Counted from the first letter of the stretch, positions 44,937 to 55,440 are shown. The stretch is DNA of 64,000 bases from Streptomyces sp. NBC_00414 (GCF_036038375.1 NZ_CP107935.1:4030001-4094000); one strand, 5' to 3'. A program made the numbers and translations. The notes: generated by a model from the letters alone, not told the origin.

Positions 44937-45263
44937 TTTCCTCGCCCCCGCCGCCCCTACCCGTCCCGTCACTGCATGGGGGCTGCGCCCCCTCGCCCCC
45001 GCAATCGCGCTGACGCGCTCGTCCTCAAACGCCGGACGGGCTGAAGATGTCGCCGGTCCGGCTGCATCTCAGCCCGTCCGGCGTTTGAGGACCGGGGGTT
45101 CGGGGGCAGCGCCCCCGAGGCAGTGGACGGGAACGGGTAGGGGCGGCGGGGGCGAAACAAACCCCCGGCACCCCACAACTCCCCGTTCGGGTGACGTGAC
45201 GCCACACACCCCCCGAACCCCCCGCACACGTGCATAACCTGCGCACCCGGGGGAGGGATCCAC
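44937..45263. other. 327-bp intergenic region, mostly the terminal-inverted-repeat element (copy 1)
   Basis: No gene is seen. The element (44943-45154) fills two-thirds. The remaining ~110 bp before the next ATG is Pro/Thr-coding-like CCCC-rich sequence with a GGGGGAGGG ribosome site at its end. Confidence 0.7.
44943..45154 (+). repeat. ~211-bp palindromic element, copy 1
   Basis: The ends are perfect 22-bp terminal inverted repeats. The left end begins CGCCCCCGCCGCCCCTACCC (44943-44964); the right is its exact reverse complement (45133-45154). Inside is a second, 24-bp perfect inverted pair, GTCCTCAAACGCCGGACGGG... (45021-45044) against 45069-45092. It begins 6 bp after the enoyl-CoA hydratase stop. 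An inverted, near-identical copy is at 60397-60607. There is no open reading frame, so it is a MITE- or REP-like element that also makes a strong terminator. Confidence 0.88.
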
Positions 45264-45926
45264 ATGACGAACACGGCGACCCAGACGAGGACCGAGACGG
45301 AATCGGAATCGGAATCGGCGGCAACGCCGACCCCCCGCGGCCGCCACCGCAAACCCCGCCCCCACCGCACCCTCCTCGCAGTCGGCGGCCTCGCCCTGGC
45401 CGCCGGCGCGCTGAGCATGCTGCGGCTGGCCGTCCCGGACCCGTCGACCGGAGGCGAGCGGGTGGAGGCCACGGACCTCGACCCCAGCGGCTCCGGCGCC
45501 GCGGAGAACCCGGCGCAGGACGACACGGGACCGGAGACGGGCGCGGCAGGACCGACGAACGCGTCCCCCTCCCCCACGACGGCCACCGGAACACCCCGCA
45601 CGACACCCACACCGACAGCGACATCGACGCCGGTATCGCCCCCGGCGCGGACGAACCCGACGGCAGGGGCGGCGGCAGGGGCGGGAAGGACAACAGGCCC
45701 GGCAGCCGCCCATCCCCCACCCACACGCACCCGCCCCGTCCAGGGCTCCCGCCCCGGCGGCACCGCTGCCGTACCTCCCCCGGAAGCCGCGGCACGGCAG
45801 CCCGCGCCCCGGCCACCCACCGCCACCGAACCCCCGGCACCGGTGGTCCCGCCCCAGGGCTCCTCGCCGGGCGGCGGCATCTGCGTACCGATCGTGGGGC
45901 TGTGCGTCGACAACAGCGCCCCGTAG
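45264..45926 (+). CDS. Pro/Thr-rich single-pass membrane protein
   Basis: A 220-residue protein. The N-terminus is Thr/Glu/Ser-rich (ETESESESAATPTPRGRHRK). One transmembrane helix (TLLAVGGLALAAGALSMLRL, ~37-56) follows, then a ~140-residue disordered Pro/Thr/Ala-rich stalk and the conserved-looking end GGGICVPIVGLCVDNSAP with two cysteines. It is probably an exported stalk protein. No family is recognised. It converges on the adenylate cyclase gene with only 10 bp between stops. Confidence 0.7.
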   Translation: MTNTATQTRTETESESESAATPTPRGRHRKPRPHRTLLAVGGLALAAGALSMLRLAVPDPSTGGERVEATDLDPSGSGAAENPAQDDTGPETGAAGPTNASPSPTTATGTPRTTPTPTATSTPVSPPARTNPTAGAAAGAGRTTGPAAAHPPPTRTRPVQGSRPGGTAAVPPPEAAARQPAPRPPTATEPPAPVVPPQGSSPGGGICVPIVGLCVDNSAP

Positions 45927-45936
45927 GAGGCGGGCC

Positions 45937-47220
45937 CTACTCCCGGCGGCTCATCAGCCAGGGCTCGACCACGCCCAGGCCACGCACGGCCCGCTGCCAC
46001 ATGGGCTGGATCCCGAAGCGGTACGCGGGCGGCTCCTCGCCCTCCTTCTCCGCGGCGACGGCCTCCTCGACGGCCACGGCCTCGGAGGCGGGCGCGTCGC
46101 CCGTGCGGATGAGCTCCTCCGCGAAGGCTCCGTCGACCAGGACCGCGTCCTTGGGAGCTATCGACGTGAGCCGCGACGCGAGGTTCACGGTCGTACCGAA
46201 CACATCGCCCATGCGTGTGGTGACCGTGCCGAAGGCGATGCCCACCCGCAGCTCCGGCATCGTCTCGTCGTTGGCCATCGTCTCGATCAGGCGGAGCGCG
46301 ATCTCGGCGGCGACACCCGCGTCGTCGGCCGCGTACAGCACCTCGTCGCCCAGGGTCTTGATGAGCCGTCCCCCGTGGGCGGCGACCAGGTCGGCGGCGG
46401 TGGTCTCGAAGGCCTCGACGAGTTCGCCGAGTTCCTCCTCCTCCATGCGCCGGGTCAGGCGCGTGAAGCCGACGAGGTCGGCGAAGCCCACGGCGAGGCG
46501 CCGGTCCACCATCTCGTCGTCGTCCGCGGCCTGCACCACCCGGCCGGTCGCGGCGGCGAGCTGGCGCCGCCACACGTAGATCAGGAACTCCTCCAGCTCG
46601 GGCAGCAGCAGCTCGATGAGGGGGTAGGTGACCTCGGTGCGCGTCATGCCCGGCTCGGGAGGCTCGGTGAGGCCCTCCAGGAACGAGTCGATCTGCCACT
46701 CGGCCAGCCGGGCGGTGGTCTGCCCGGTGGAACGGGCCACCTGGACCGCCATCGCCTCGCTGAGCAGCCCGGCCTCGACGAGACCGGCCAGCCGTCGCAG
46801 GGCCAGCACGTCCGCCTCGGTGAGCGCCTTGGCCTGGCCGATGTCGGCGAAGCCCATGGCCCGCCAGAAACGGGAGGCCAGCTCCATGGAGACGCCCGCG
46901 CTGCGGGCCGCCTGGAAGGGGGTGTAGCGCCGCTCGGCGCCGAGGATGAGCTGTTCGAGCCGGAGCGCCAGCGGGTCCTCGTCGGACTCGGCGACGGGCT
47001 GGTCGGTGCGGCTGTCCTGCACGCCTGACCGGCCGTTCTGCACGTCCGTCCGGCCGTCCTGCGCGTCCACTGGGTCCTGTTCCTCTTCCTCCACGCGCGC
47101 GTGGAGCTCGGCGCGGCCGACCCGCGCGGCCGCCGTGTCGGCGACAGACCCGGCGGTACGCCCCGGCTCACCGTCGGCGGCGGGGCCACCCGTGTCCGAA
47201 CCGCTGTCGTCGACCGTCAC
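45937..47220 (-). CDS. cya: class III adenylate cyclase
   Basis: A 427-residue cyclase that makes cAMP. The C-terminal catalytic domain has the metal Asp248 (FADLVGFTRLTRR) and Asp292 (KTLGDEVLYAADD), the adenine-binding Lys288, Asp339 in MGDVFGTTVNLASR, and the transition-state Asn346/Arg350, all present. N-terminally, residues ~85-230 form a helical region with ERRYTPFQAARSAGVSMEL. The first ~80 residues are acidic and disordered, with a DVQNGRSGVQDSRTD near-repeat. No membrane segment is seen. In Streptomyces, cAMP affects germination and development. The start is GTG. Confidence 0.93.
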   Translation of the reverse strand: MTVDDSGSDTGGPAADGEPGRTAGSVADTAAARVGRAELHARVEEEEQDPVDAQDGRTDVQNGRSGVQDSRTDQPVAESDEDPLALRLEQLILGAERRYTPFQAARSAGVSMELASRFWRAMGFADIGQAKALTEADVLALRRLAGLVEAGLLSEAMAVQVARSTGQTTARLAEWQIDSFLEGLTEPPEPGMTRTEVTYPLIELLLPELEEFLIYVWRRQLAAATGRVVQAADDDEMVDRRLAVGFADLVGFTRLTRRMEEEELGELVEAFETTAADLVAAHGGRLIKTLGDEVLYAADDAGVAAEIALRLIETMANDETMPELRVGIAFGTVTTRMGDVFGTTVNLASRLTSIAPKDAVLVDGAFAEELIRTGDAPASEAVAVEEAVAAEKEGEEPPAYRFGIQPMWQRAVRGLGVVEPWLMSRRE

Positions 47221-47528
47221 GCCTGCTGCCCTTCCGATCTGCCGCGGTCAGGTATCGACCGGCCTCAACTCTACGGCAGGTGTGCTGTGGCTCACTCCCG
47301 ACTGCCGGGGCCGGACGGCCCGTGACCCACTCCGTCCACGTACGTCCGGCGGCCCACTCCCTGTCGTACGGCCCGGGTACGTCCCTTGCTCATCACCGGC
47401 ACGAACGGGCGCGGATCACACGGAACACCCCGCGTACCCCGCTGGCCCCGTCAGCCACCTCTATCCCTTGCGTGTCTTCCATCCCTTCCGCCACTCTCGC
47501 CCCTTCTGTCACCCCTGGCACTTCTGTT
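47221..47528. other. 308-bp region between cya and the biotin ligase gene
   Basis: No gene is supported. The half next to cya is its promoter region. The half next to the biotin ligase stop (about 47455-47530) is strongly pyrimidine-rich on the plus strand, with loosely repeated CCCTT / CTTCC / CTCTCG blocks (purine-rich in the ligase transcript). No terminator hairpin is obvious. Confidence 0.55.
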
Positions 47529-48422
47529 TCACTCGTTCCCCGGGGATCCGGCCGGGCGCAGGTGCACGATGTCCCCGGCTCCCACCGGCTGCTGCACCCC
47601 TTCCGCGGTGGCCAGCACCAGCCGTCCGTCGCCGTCGACGGCGACCGCCTCCCCGGTGATCGACCTGTCCCCGGGCAGTTCGGCCCGCACCTCCCGTCCG
47701 AGCGTCGCGCAGCCGGCGGCGTAGGTGTCCTGAAGGCCGGAGGCGGCTGGGTCGCCCGCCACACTCCGCCACTTCTCGAACCACTGTTCGAGCGAGCGGA
47801 GGACGGTCCGCAGGATCGTGTCCCGGTCGGTGGTCGTCGCCCCCGCGAGGGCGAGCGATCCGGCGCCCGGCACGGGCAGCTCGTCCGCGCGGAGCGTGAC
47901 GTTGATGCCGATGCCGACGACGACCGCGTCGGTCCCGGCGCGCTCGGCGAGGATGCCGCCGACCTTGCGCTCCTCGCCCTCCACCGTCACCAGCAGGTCG
48001 TTGGGCCACTTCAGGGCCGTGTCCACACCGGCCGACCGCGAGAGCCCCGTCGCCATCGCGACCCCGGTGAGCAGCGGCAGCCAGCCCCAGCGCTCGACGG
48101 GGACCCCGGTGGGCTTCAGCAGGACGGAGAAGAAGAGGCCCGAGCGGGCGGGCGCCGTCCACTGCCGGTCGAGGCGCCCCCGCCCGGCGTTCTGCTCCTC
48201 GGCGACCAGGACCGTGCCCTCCTCCGCCTTGCCGTCCGCGGCGAGGGCGACGAGGTCGGAGTTGGTGGAGCCGGTACGGGCCACCACCTGGACGTCGGAC
48301 CAGAGCCCTGCGCGCCCCCCGTCGCGCACCAGCGCGCGGCGCAGCGCCACGGCGTTGAGCGGCGGACGGTCCAGGTCGGACCACCGATTGCTGTTCGCGT
48401 CTGAATCATCTCGCGGCGTCAT
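47529..48422 (-). CDS. birA: biotin--[acetyl-CoA-carboxylase] ligase
   Basis: A 297-residue ligase that activates biotin as biotinyl-AMP and attaches it to carboxyl carrier domains, here most likely that of AccA2 at 53.5 kb. Motifs are ARTGSTNSDLVALA, the adenylate loop AGRGRLDRQWTAP, LKWPNDLLV and KVGGILAE. It has no N-terminal helix-turn-helix, so it is a mono-functional ligase without repressor activity. It is divergent from pccB across 153 bp, a logical arrangement since both serve the carboxylases. Confidence 0.93.
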   Translation of the reverse strand: MTPRDDSDANSNRWSDLDRPPLNAVALRRALVRDGGRAGLWSDVQVVARTGSTNSDLVALAADGKAEEGTVLVAEEQNAGRGRLDRQWTAPARSGLFFSVLLKPTGVPVERWGWLPLLTGVAMATGLSRSAGVDTALKWPNDLLVTVEGEERKVGGILAERAGTDAVVVGIGINVTLRADELPVPGAGSLALAGATTTDRDTILRTVLRSLEQWFEKWRSVAGDPAASGLQDTYAAGCATLGREVRAELPGDRSITGEAVAVDGDGRLVLATAEGVQQPVGAGDIVHLRPAGSPGNE

Positions 48423-48575
48423 GCAACCCACCCTAGGTGTGGTAAACGCCGCACTGCCGAACGGTAGGCACGCCACTACGCTACGGATGAGTAGCCAATC
48501 CCCCATCTGAGCCCAACCCCCTTCTGAGCACCTCACCCTCACGTCCCCACTGAGCAGGCAGGGAGCCGCATCCCG

Positions 48576-50174
48576 ATGTCCGAGCCGGAACAGCAGCACG
48601 AGATCGACATCCACACCACCGCGGGCAAGCTCGCGGATCTGCGGCGCCGCATCGACGAGGCGACGCACGCCGGCTCGGCGCGTGCCGTCGAAAAGCAGCA
48701 CGCCAAGGGCAAGTTGACGGCTCGTGAGCGGATCGATCTGCTGCTGGACGAGACGTCGTTCGTCGAGTTCGACGAGTTCGCGCAGCACCGCTCGACGGAC
48801 TTCGGCCTGGAGAACAACCGCCCGTACGGGGACGGGGTCGTGACCGGTTACGGCACGATCGACGGCCGCCCGGTCGCCGTGTTCTCCCAGGACTTCACGG
48901 TCTTCGGCGGCGCGCTCGGCGAGGTCTTCGGCCAGAAGATCATGAAGGTGATGGACTTCGCGCTGAAGACCGGCTGTCCGGTCATCGGCATCAACGACTC
49001 GGGCGGCGCCCGCATCCAGGAGGGCGTCGCGGCGCTCGGCATGTACGGCGAGATCTTCCGCCGCAACACCCACGCCTCGGGCGTGATCCCGCAGATCAGT
49101 CTGGTCGTCGGCCCGTGCGCGGGCGGCGCGGTCTACTCCCCCGCGATCACCGACTTCACGGTGATGGTCGACCAGACCTCGCACATGTTCATCACCGGGC
49201 CCGACGTCATCAAGACGGTCACCGGCGAGGACGTCGGCTTCGAGGAACTGGGCGGCGCGCGCACCCACAACGCGGTCTCCGGCGTGGCCCATCACATGGC
49301 GGGCGACGAGAAGGACGCGATCGAGTACGTCAAGTCGCTGCTCTCCTACCTTCCGTCGAACAACCTCAGCGAGCCGCCCGCCTTCCCCGAGGAGGCGGAC
49401 CTGACGACGACGGACGAGGACCGCGAGCTCGACACACTGATCCCGGACAGCGCGAACCAGCCGTACGACATGCACACGGTGATCGAACACGTCCTGGACG
49501 ACGCCGAGTTCTTCGAGACGCAGCCGCTGTTCGCGCCGAACATCCTCACCGGCTTCGGCCGGGTGGAGGGGCACCCGGTGGGCATCGTCGCCAACCAGCC
49601 GATGCAGTTCGCGGGCTGCCTGGACATCGACGCGAGCGAGAAGGCGGCCCGCTTCGTGCGCACCTGCGACGCCTTCAACGTCCCGGTCCTCACCTTCGTG
49701 GACGTGCCGGGCTTCCTCCCGGGCGTCGACCAGGAGCACACGGGCATCATCCGCCGCGGCGCCAAGCTGATCTACGCGTACGCGGAAGCCACCGTCCCCC
49801 TCATCACGGTGATCACCCGCAAGGCCTTCGGCGGCGCCTACGACGTCATGGGCTCCAAGCACCTGGGCGCGGACCTCAACCTCGCCTGGCCGACCGCCCA
49901 GATCGCCGTCATGGGCGCGCAGGGCGCGGTGAACATCCTGCACCGGCGTGCCATCGCGGCGACCCCGGAGAGCGAGCAGGAGGCCACCAGCGCCCGGCTG
50001 ATCCGGGAGTACGAGGACGCGCTCCTCAACCCCTACACGGCGGCCGAACGCGGCTACATCGACGGCGTGATCCTGCCCTCCGACACCCGCTCCCACGTCG
50101 TACGCGGCCTGCGGTCGCTGCGGTCCAAGCGGGAGTCCCTGCCGCCGAAGAAGCACGGCAACATCCCCCTCTAG
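48576..50174 (+). CDS. pccB: propionyl-CoA carboxylase beta (carboxyltransferase) subunit
   Basis: A 532-residue carboxyltransferase. It moves CO2 from biotin on the alpha subunit to propionyl-CoA, giving methylmalonyl-CoA. The oxyanion glycine pairs are visible in INDSGGARIQEGV and VVGPCAGGAVYSPA, with ITRKAFGGAYDVMGSKHL in the C-terminal half. Asp423 in AYDVMG corresponds to the residue known to separate propionyl-specific PccB (Asp) from acetyl-specific AccB (Ile). It is followed 37 bp on by the epsilon subunit and lies near accA2. Confidence 0.95.
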   Translation: MSEPEQQHEIDIHTTAGKLADLRRRIDEATHAGSARAVEKQHAKGKLTARERIDLLLDETSFVEFDEFAQHRSTDFGLENNRPYGDGVVTGYGTIDGRPVAVFSQDFTVFGGALGEVFGQKIMKVMDFALKTGCPVIGINDSGGARIQEGVAALGMYGEIFRRNTHASGVIPQISLVVGPCAGGAVYSPAITDFTVMVDQTSHMFITGPDVIKTVTGEDVGFEELGGARTHNAVSGVAHHMAGDEKDAIEYVKSLLSYLPSNNLSEPPAFPEEADLTTTDEDRELDTLIPDSANQPYDMHTVIEHVLDDAEFFETQPLFAPNILTGFGRVEGHPVGIVANQPMQFAGCLDIDASEKAARFVRTCDAFNVPVLTFVDVPGFLPGVDQEHTGIIRRGAKLIYAYAEATVPLITVITRKAFGGAYDVMGSKHLGADLNLAWPTAQIAVMGAQGAVNILHRRAIAATPESEQEATSARLIREYEDALLNPYTAAERGYIDGVILPSDTRSHVVRGLRSLRSKRESLPPKKHGNIPL

Positions 50175-50210
50175 TCCGGAACACCCCCTCTAGTCCGGCT
50201 GGGAGCCGTC

Positions 50211-50420
50211 ATGAACATCAAGGTCGTACGGGGCAACCCGACCCCCGAGGAGCTGGCCGCCGCACTGGCGGTGGTCAGGGCCCGCGCCGCGGCGGCGGCC
50301 ACGGCCCCGCCCGGCGCGGCGCAGGAAAGGGACGCGTGGTCCGACCCGTCCCGGGTCGCCCGGAACCGCCTGCCGATCCCGGGCCCACAGGCCTGGGCCC
50401 ACACCTTCTGGCCCCGATAG
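50211..50420 (+). CDS. pccE: acyl-CoA carboxylase epsilon subunit
   Basis: A 69-residue small subunit found only in actinobacteria. It stabilises and stimulates the alpha-beta carboxylase complex. The family pattern is the N-terminal IKVVRGNPTPEELAAALAVV, an Ala-rich linker and the C-terminal WSDPSRVARNRLP...PGPQAWAHTFWPR. It is directly downstream of pccB, almost certainly co-transcribed. Confidence 0.93.
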   Translation: MNIKVVRGNPTPEELAAALAVVRARAAAAATAPPGAAQERDAWSDPSRVARNRLPIPGPQAWAHTFWPR

Positions 50421-50497
50421 GGGCAGCCCGGTAGGCGCGGGGCTGTGACATTCTGCGGCTCCGCCGCGGGGCGCGCCCGGCCCCCACCGGCCCGCGG
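50421..50497 (+). repeat. interspersed repeat variant with internal hairpin
   Basis: GGCGCGGGGCTGTGACATTC, GCGGCTCCGCCGCGGGGCGC and CCCCCACCGGCCCGCGG form the long variant of the GCGCGGGGA family. It is split by the stem GCGGC-TCC-GCCGC and lies between the converging pccE and GDSL genes. Confidence 0.7.
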
Positions 50498-51640
50498 TCA
50501 GAGAACCGAGCTGACGACTTCGGCCATCACCTGATACCCCGCGTCATTCGGGTGCAGGTGATCGCCGAAGTCGTACGCCCCGCACAGCACATCGGCCCCA
50601 CCGGCCGCGCCCAGCGCCCGGTGCAGGTCGGCCACCCCGTCGTACTCCCCCGAGCGACGAATCCACTCGTTCAACTCGTGACTCACCTTCGCCGCCCGCT
50701 CCCCCCAGTGGTCGGACCCCCCGAAGGGCAGAAGCGTCGCCCCCACGACCCGCACCCCCCGGGACCGCGCCTGCCGTATCAACTCCCGGTGCCCCGCGAC
50801 GAGCTCCCCCGCCTCGACACGCGGCGCGGGCCGATACGTGGGCTCCGACGGTGCCTCGCTGAACCCGATGTCGTTGAGCCCGAGCAACACGACGAGGGTG
50901 CCGACGCCGGCCCTGCCGAGCACGTCCCGCTCCAGCCGGTGGACGCCCTTCTCCCCGTACCAGGCCGAGTCGTTGAGCAGCAGGTTCCCGCCGATGCCCG
51001 CGTTGAGCACGGGCCGCCCGGTGCGCGCGGCGAGGGCGTCGGACCATCTGCGGTTCGCGCCCGGCGTGGACCCGAACCCGTCGGTGATCGAGTCCCCGAA
51101 GAGCGCCACGCCGTCGGTGCGCCCGGCGGAGAGATCGCCTGCGCCGACATCGACGCCGGACAGGAAGTACCAGGACTCGGTGGTCTCGTCGAAGCCCGCG
51201 CCCCCGGTGTCGTCCAGCAGGTCGCCCGCGCCCCGGTAGCTGGTCGCGAAGGCCTGCGCGTGGAAGGTGGCGGGTCCGGTGACGGCGTCGAGGTGCAGGG
51301 TGACGGTCACCGATTCCCCCGCTTCCACGGCGAGTTCGGCCGCGTCCCCGACGGTCTCCGCGCGCGCCGGGATCTCGGCGGACGCGGACCCGCCGAAGGT
51401 GAGCCGCACCGGTTCGGACCGTACGGCGGCACCGAGGTCCGCGCGGGCGAGGCTCGCGCCCGCGATCCGCAGCGGGGAGGTCCCGTACACGTTCGAGAGG
51501 CGGATCCGGACGCGGTCGCCGCCCGCGGTGAGGCGGACGACCTGACGCAGCGACTGGCGCCAGAAGCCCTCCTGCGACCAGTTGGGGGTGAAGCCGGTGC
51601 TGGGCGACTGCGGAGAGGCGGTCCAGGCGGTGGTGAACAC
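50498..51640 (-). CDS. SGNH/GDSL-family hydrolase
   Basis: A 380-residue hydrolase. Residues ~30-155 are a beta-sandwich domain (FWRQSLRQVVRLTAGGDRVR and IRLSNVYGTSPLRI). The SGNH esterase domain follows: block I LFGDSITDGFG with the nucleophile Ser184, block II NAGIGGNLLL, block III VLLGLNDIGF, and block V DHLHPNDAGY with the catalytic Asp/His. No signal peptide is visible, so it is probably cytosolic. It may deacylate sugars or carbohydrates, as related plant-polysaccharide esterases do. Two operator-like repeats upstream suggest tight induction. Confidence 0.92.
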   Translation of the reverse strand: MFTTAWTASPQSPSTGFTPNWSQEGFWRQSLRQVVRLTAGGDRVRIRLSNVYGTSPLRIAGASLARADLGAAVRSEPVRLTFGGSASAEIPARAETVGDAAELAVEAGESVTVTLHLDAVTGPATFHAQAFATSYRGAGDLLDDTGGAGFDETTESWYFLSGVDVGAGDLSAGRTDGVALFGDSITDGFGSTPGANRRWSDALAARTGRPVLNAGIGGNLLLNDSAWYGEKGVHRLERDVLGRAGVGTLVVLLGLNDIGFSEAPSEPTYRPAPRVEAGELVAGHRELIRQARSRGVRVVGATLLPFGGSDHWGERAAKVSHELNEWIRRSGEYDGVADLHRALGAAGGADVLCGAYDFGDHLHPNDAGYQVMAEVVSSVL

Positions 51641-51652
51641 AGCGATTCCCTC

Positions 51653-51732
51653 CTAATGGGATCCTAGTCCCTTTAGTGATGGAGGCAACGGTAGCAGCGA
51701 TCGACCCACTAATGGAATCAGAGACCCTTTAG
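51653..51732. promoter_or_regulatory. two 24-bp operator repeats upstream of the GDSL hydrolase
   Basis: CTAATGGGATCCTAGTCCCT... (51653-51676) and CTAATGGAATCAGAGACCCT... (51709-51732) match at 20 of 24 positions and lie 56 bp apart in direct orientation. Each is itself a dyad of the form CTAA-N-GG...CCCTTTAG. They sit in the GDSL promoter and immediately before the small membrane gene. The AT-richness stands out. Confidence 0.75.
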
Positions 51733-51789
51733 CTAAGATGAGTACGCGTACTCAGGCGTCCGCGTCCGGGCCGGAGTCACCATCGTGGA

Positions 51790-51918
51790 ATGTTGTGGTC
51801 CGATCCGGAGAACGAGCCGCCGAAGGAGCTGCGCGACATGCAGGACATGTTGCGGCGGCTCGGCGTTCTCATGGCGCTGGCCGTGGTGCTCGCGATGATC
51901 ATCCTCGGCCTGATGTGA
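51790..51918 (+). CDS. 42-residue membrane protein
   Basis: A short ORF starting MLWSDPENEPPKELRDM, followed by QDMLRRLGV and a hydrophobic helix LMALAVVLAMIILGLM to the stop. It has an amphipathic N-terminus and a C-terminal membrane anchor. I believe Streptomyces carry such a conserved WSDPE-starting peptide, possibly one of those named morphogenic membrane protein (MmpA/MmpB), but I cannot verify the name. The ribosome site is weak (GGAG ~15 nt upstream). It precedes maf by 63 bp and may be co-transcribed. Confidence 0.7.
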   Translation: MLWSDPENEPPKELRDMQDMLRRLGVLMALAVVLAMIILGLM

Positions 51919-51981
51919 GCCCGGCCCGATGCGGGCTCGGCCTGATGTGAGCCGCCGCGGCCCCGCCGATACGCTGACCGC

Positions 51982-52602
51982 ATGACTGATCAGCCACGCC
52001 GCAGGCTCGTTCTCGCCTCCCAGTCCCCCGCCCGGCTCGGACTGCTGCGGCAGGCCGGGCTCGACCCCGAGGTCATCGTCAGCGGGGTCGACGAGGACGC
52101 CGTGACCGCCCCGACCCCCGCCGAACTGGCACTCGCCCTCGCCGAGGCGAAGGCGTCCGTGGTGGCGGCGCGGCCCGAGGTCATCGGCGCCCTGGTGATC
52201 GGCTGCGACTCGGTGCTCGAACTGGACGGCGTGGCCTACGGCAAGCCGGCCGACGCCGAGGAGGCGACCGCGCGCTGGAAGTCGATGCGCGGCCGGGCGG
52301 GCATCCTGCAGACCGGCCACTGCGTGTGGGACACGGCGGCCGGCCGGCACACGTCGGGCGTCGCGTCCACCGTCGTCCGCTTCGGCGAACCGACCGACGC
52401 CGAGATCGCCACGTACGTGGCCTCGGGCGAACCGCTCCATGTCGCCGGGGCGTTCACGCTCGACGGCCGCTCCGCCCCGTTCGTCGACGGCATCGACGGC
52501 GACCACGGCAACGTCATCGGGCTCTCGCTGCCCCTGGTACGCCGTCTGCTGGCGAAACTGGGCGTCGGCATCACCGACTTGTGGACCCCGCGCGAGAAGT
52601 GA
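51982..52602 (+). CDS. maf: Maf family nucleotide pyrophosphatase
   Basis: A 206-residue protein of the septum-site Maf family, which hydrolyses non-canonical dTTP/UTP-like nucleotides to monophosphates. Motifs are LVLASQSPARLGLLRQAGL, VIGCDSVLELDG, GKPADAEEATARW, and the C-terminal GAFTLDGRSAPFVDGIDGDH and NVIGLSLPLVRRLL. The catalytic Asp is in GCDSV. The family links to cell division arrest in Bacillus. Confidence 0.93.
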   Translation: MTDQPRRRLVLASQSPARLGLLRQAGLDPEVIVSGVDEDAVTAPTPAELALALAEAKASVVAARPEVIGALVIGCDSVLELDGVAYGKPADAEEATARWKSMRGRAGILQTGHCVWDTAAGRHTSGVASTVVRFGEPTDAEIATYVASGEPLHVAGAFTLDGRSAPFVDGIDGDHGNVIGLSLPLVRRLLAKLGVGITDLWTPREK

Positions 52603-52666
52603 CCTACGAGAAATGACGTACGAGAGCTGACGCGGGAGACCGGCCCGCGGGCCGGGCCCCGGTGGG

Positions 52667-53149
52667 TCAGGAGGCCGAAGGCGCCGGGGGCGGAGGCAGG
52701 ACACCGTCCTCAGGACTCGCGGGGCCCGGATCCGGCTTCACCTCGGGCGCCGCGGCGTCTCGGCGGTCGTACGTCATGAAGATGAGCACGATCAGCCCGA
52801 GCACGACCATCATGAAGGCGAACGCGCCCCAGCCCACCAGGCCGACCGTGAACGCCCCGAGCAGGGCGTGCACCACCGCCGCGCTGATCAGCAGGATGCG
52901 GCCGATGCCCGCGGGCGCCCGGTCACGCAGGCCGACGCGCAGCGCGGTGAAGCCGCAGAGCGCGAAGTAGAGGCCGAAGAGCAGGCCCGCGACCTTCGAC
53001 GACGTGGACATCACGTCCGGGTCGAGCCCCGCCAGGGACATGTCCTGCCGGTCGACGACGACCCCCATGAACCAGTTGACCCACGCGATGCCCACCGCCT
53101 CCACGAAGAGCACGATCGCGGTCACCCATGCCACCGGTCTGCGGACCAC
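52667..53149 (-). CDS. four-helix membrane protein, unknown function
   Basis: A 160-residue protein with four transmembrane helices: AWVTAIVLFVEAVGIAWVNW, VAGLLFGLYFALCGFTALRV, RILLISAAVVHALLGAFTVG and AFAFMMVVLGLIVLIFMTYD. A Pro-rich cytoplasmic tail follows. It is a conserved Streptomyces hypothetical by context, between maf and accA2. Confidence 0.8.
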   Translation of the reverse strand: MVRRPVAWVTAIVLFVEAVGIAWVNWFMGVVVDRQDMSLAGLDPDVMSTSSKVAGLLFGLYFALCGFTALRVGLRDRAPAGIGRILLISAAVVHALLGAFTVGLVGWGAFAFMMVVLGLIVLIFMTYDRRDAAAPEVKPDPGPASPEDGVLPPPPAPSAS

Positions 53150-53522
53150 CGGCCCCCACCCACTTTCGACTTCCGCCCGAGCAGGGCCGCTGTTACCCCA
53201 AGTACGTTGGAGACAGCCAGCACGCTACTAACGAGTAAACCCTGGGACAAGGGATCTGCGGAGGGCAAAGAATCGTTGGGCCATTCGTAGGGACTCCACA
53301 AAGAAACGGAGTGTCGCGCAGCACGCTCTCACAGAGACCTTGACCACATCGGCGGGCTAGGGTTCAAGGCAAGCCCCCTGCGTACCGAGGTGCGACAAGG
53401 GATTTCGCGGGCGAGCGGGCCTTGTATCACGCTCCGTGTGGGCAAGCTCACCATCGGGGACGGGTCGAAACGACGTGTCGGCAGTCCCTAAACTCGGCTT
53501 GTTTCAAGGAGAGGGAGCCAAC
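53150..53522. other. 373-bp region upstream of accA2
   Basis: No gene is seen. The AT-richer middle (about 53215-53330) is unusual for this genome. TAGGGT at about 53358 is a -10 candidate, with GAGACC-like sequence 18 nt upstream. The in-frame extension of accA2 from 53436 has no coding character. The last 20 bp hold the AAGGAGAGGGAG ribosome site. Confidence 0.5.
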
Positions 53523-55295
<1,773 letters not shown>

Positions 55296-55318
55296 CCCGG
55301 CCCACCCGTCATTCCCAG

Positions 55319-55351
55319 GCGCCCGGCGGCAGAATCCTCTCCGCCGGGCGC
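55319..55351 (+). terminator. terminator after accA2
   Basis: GCGCCCGGCGG (55319-55329) and CCGCCGGGCGC (55341-55351) form a perfect 11-bp stem with an 11-nt loop, 24 nt past the stop. Confidence 0.85.
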
Positions 55352-55383
55352 TTCGGGTACCTGGGACTGTCGCGCCCCGTCGG

Positions 55384-55440
55384 GCGCCCGAAGGGGCGCG
55401 GGGAACTGCGCGACCAGTCCCCACCGGCCCGCAGCCTCCG
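55384..55440 (+). repeat. interspersed GGGGCGCGGGGAACTGCGC repeat
   Basis: GGGGCGCGGGGAACTGCGCG is followed by ACCAGTCCCCACCGGCCCGC, the full canonical form of the family, between the accA2 terminator and the TetR promoter. Confidence 0.85.

Noticed and set aside
47221..47528. Small gene between cya and birA
   Set aside because: The frames there are repetitive, lack a ribosome site and a plausible start, and look like a purine-rich tract.
53436..53522. N-terminal extension of AccA2
   Set aside because: The conserved start KVLIANRGEIA follows a GTG with a strong ribosome site, and the extension is promoter sequence.
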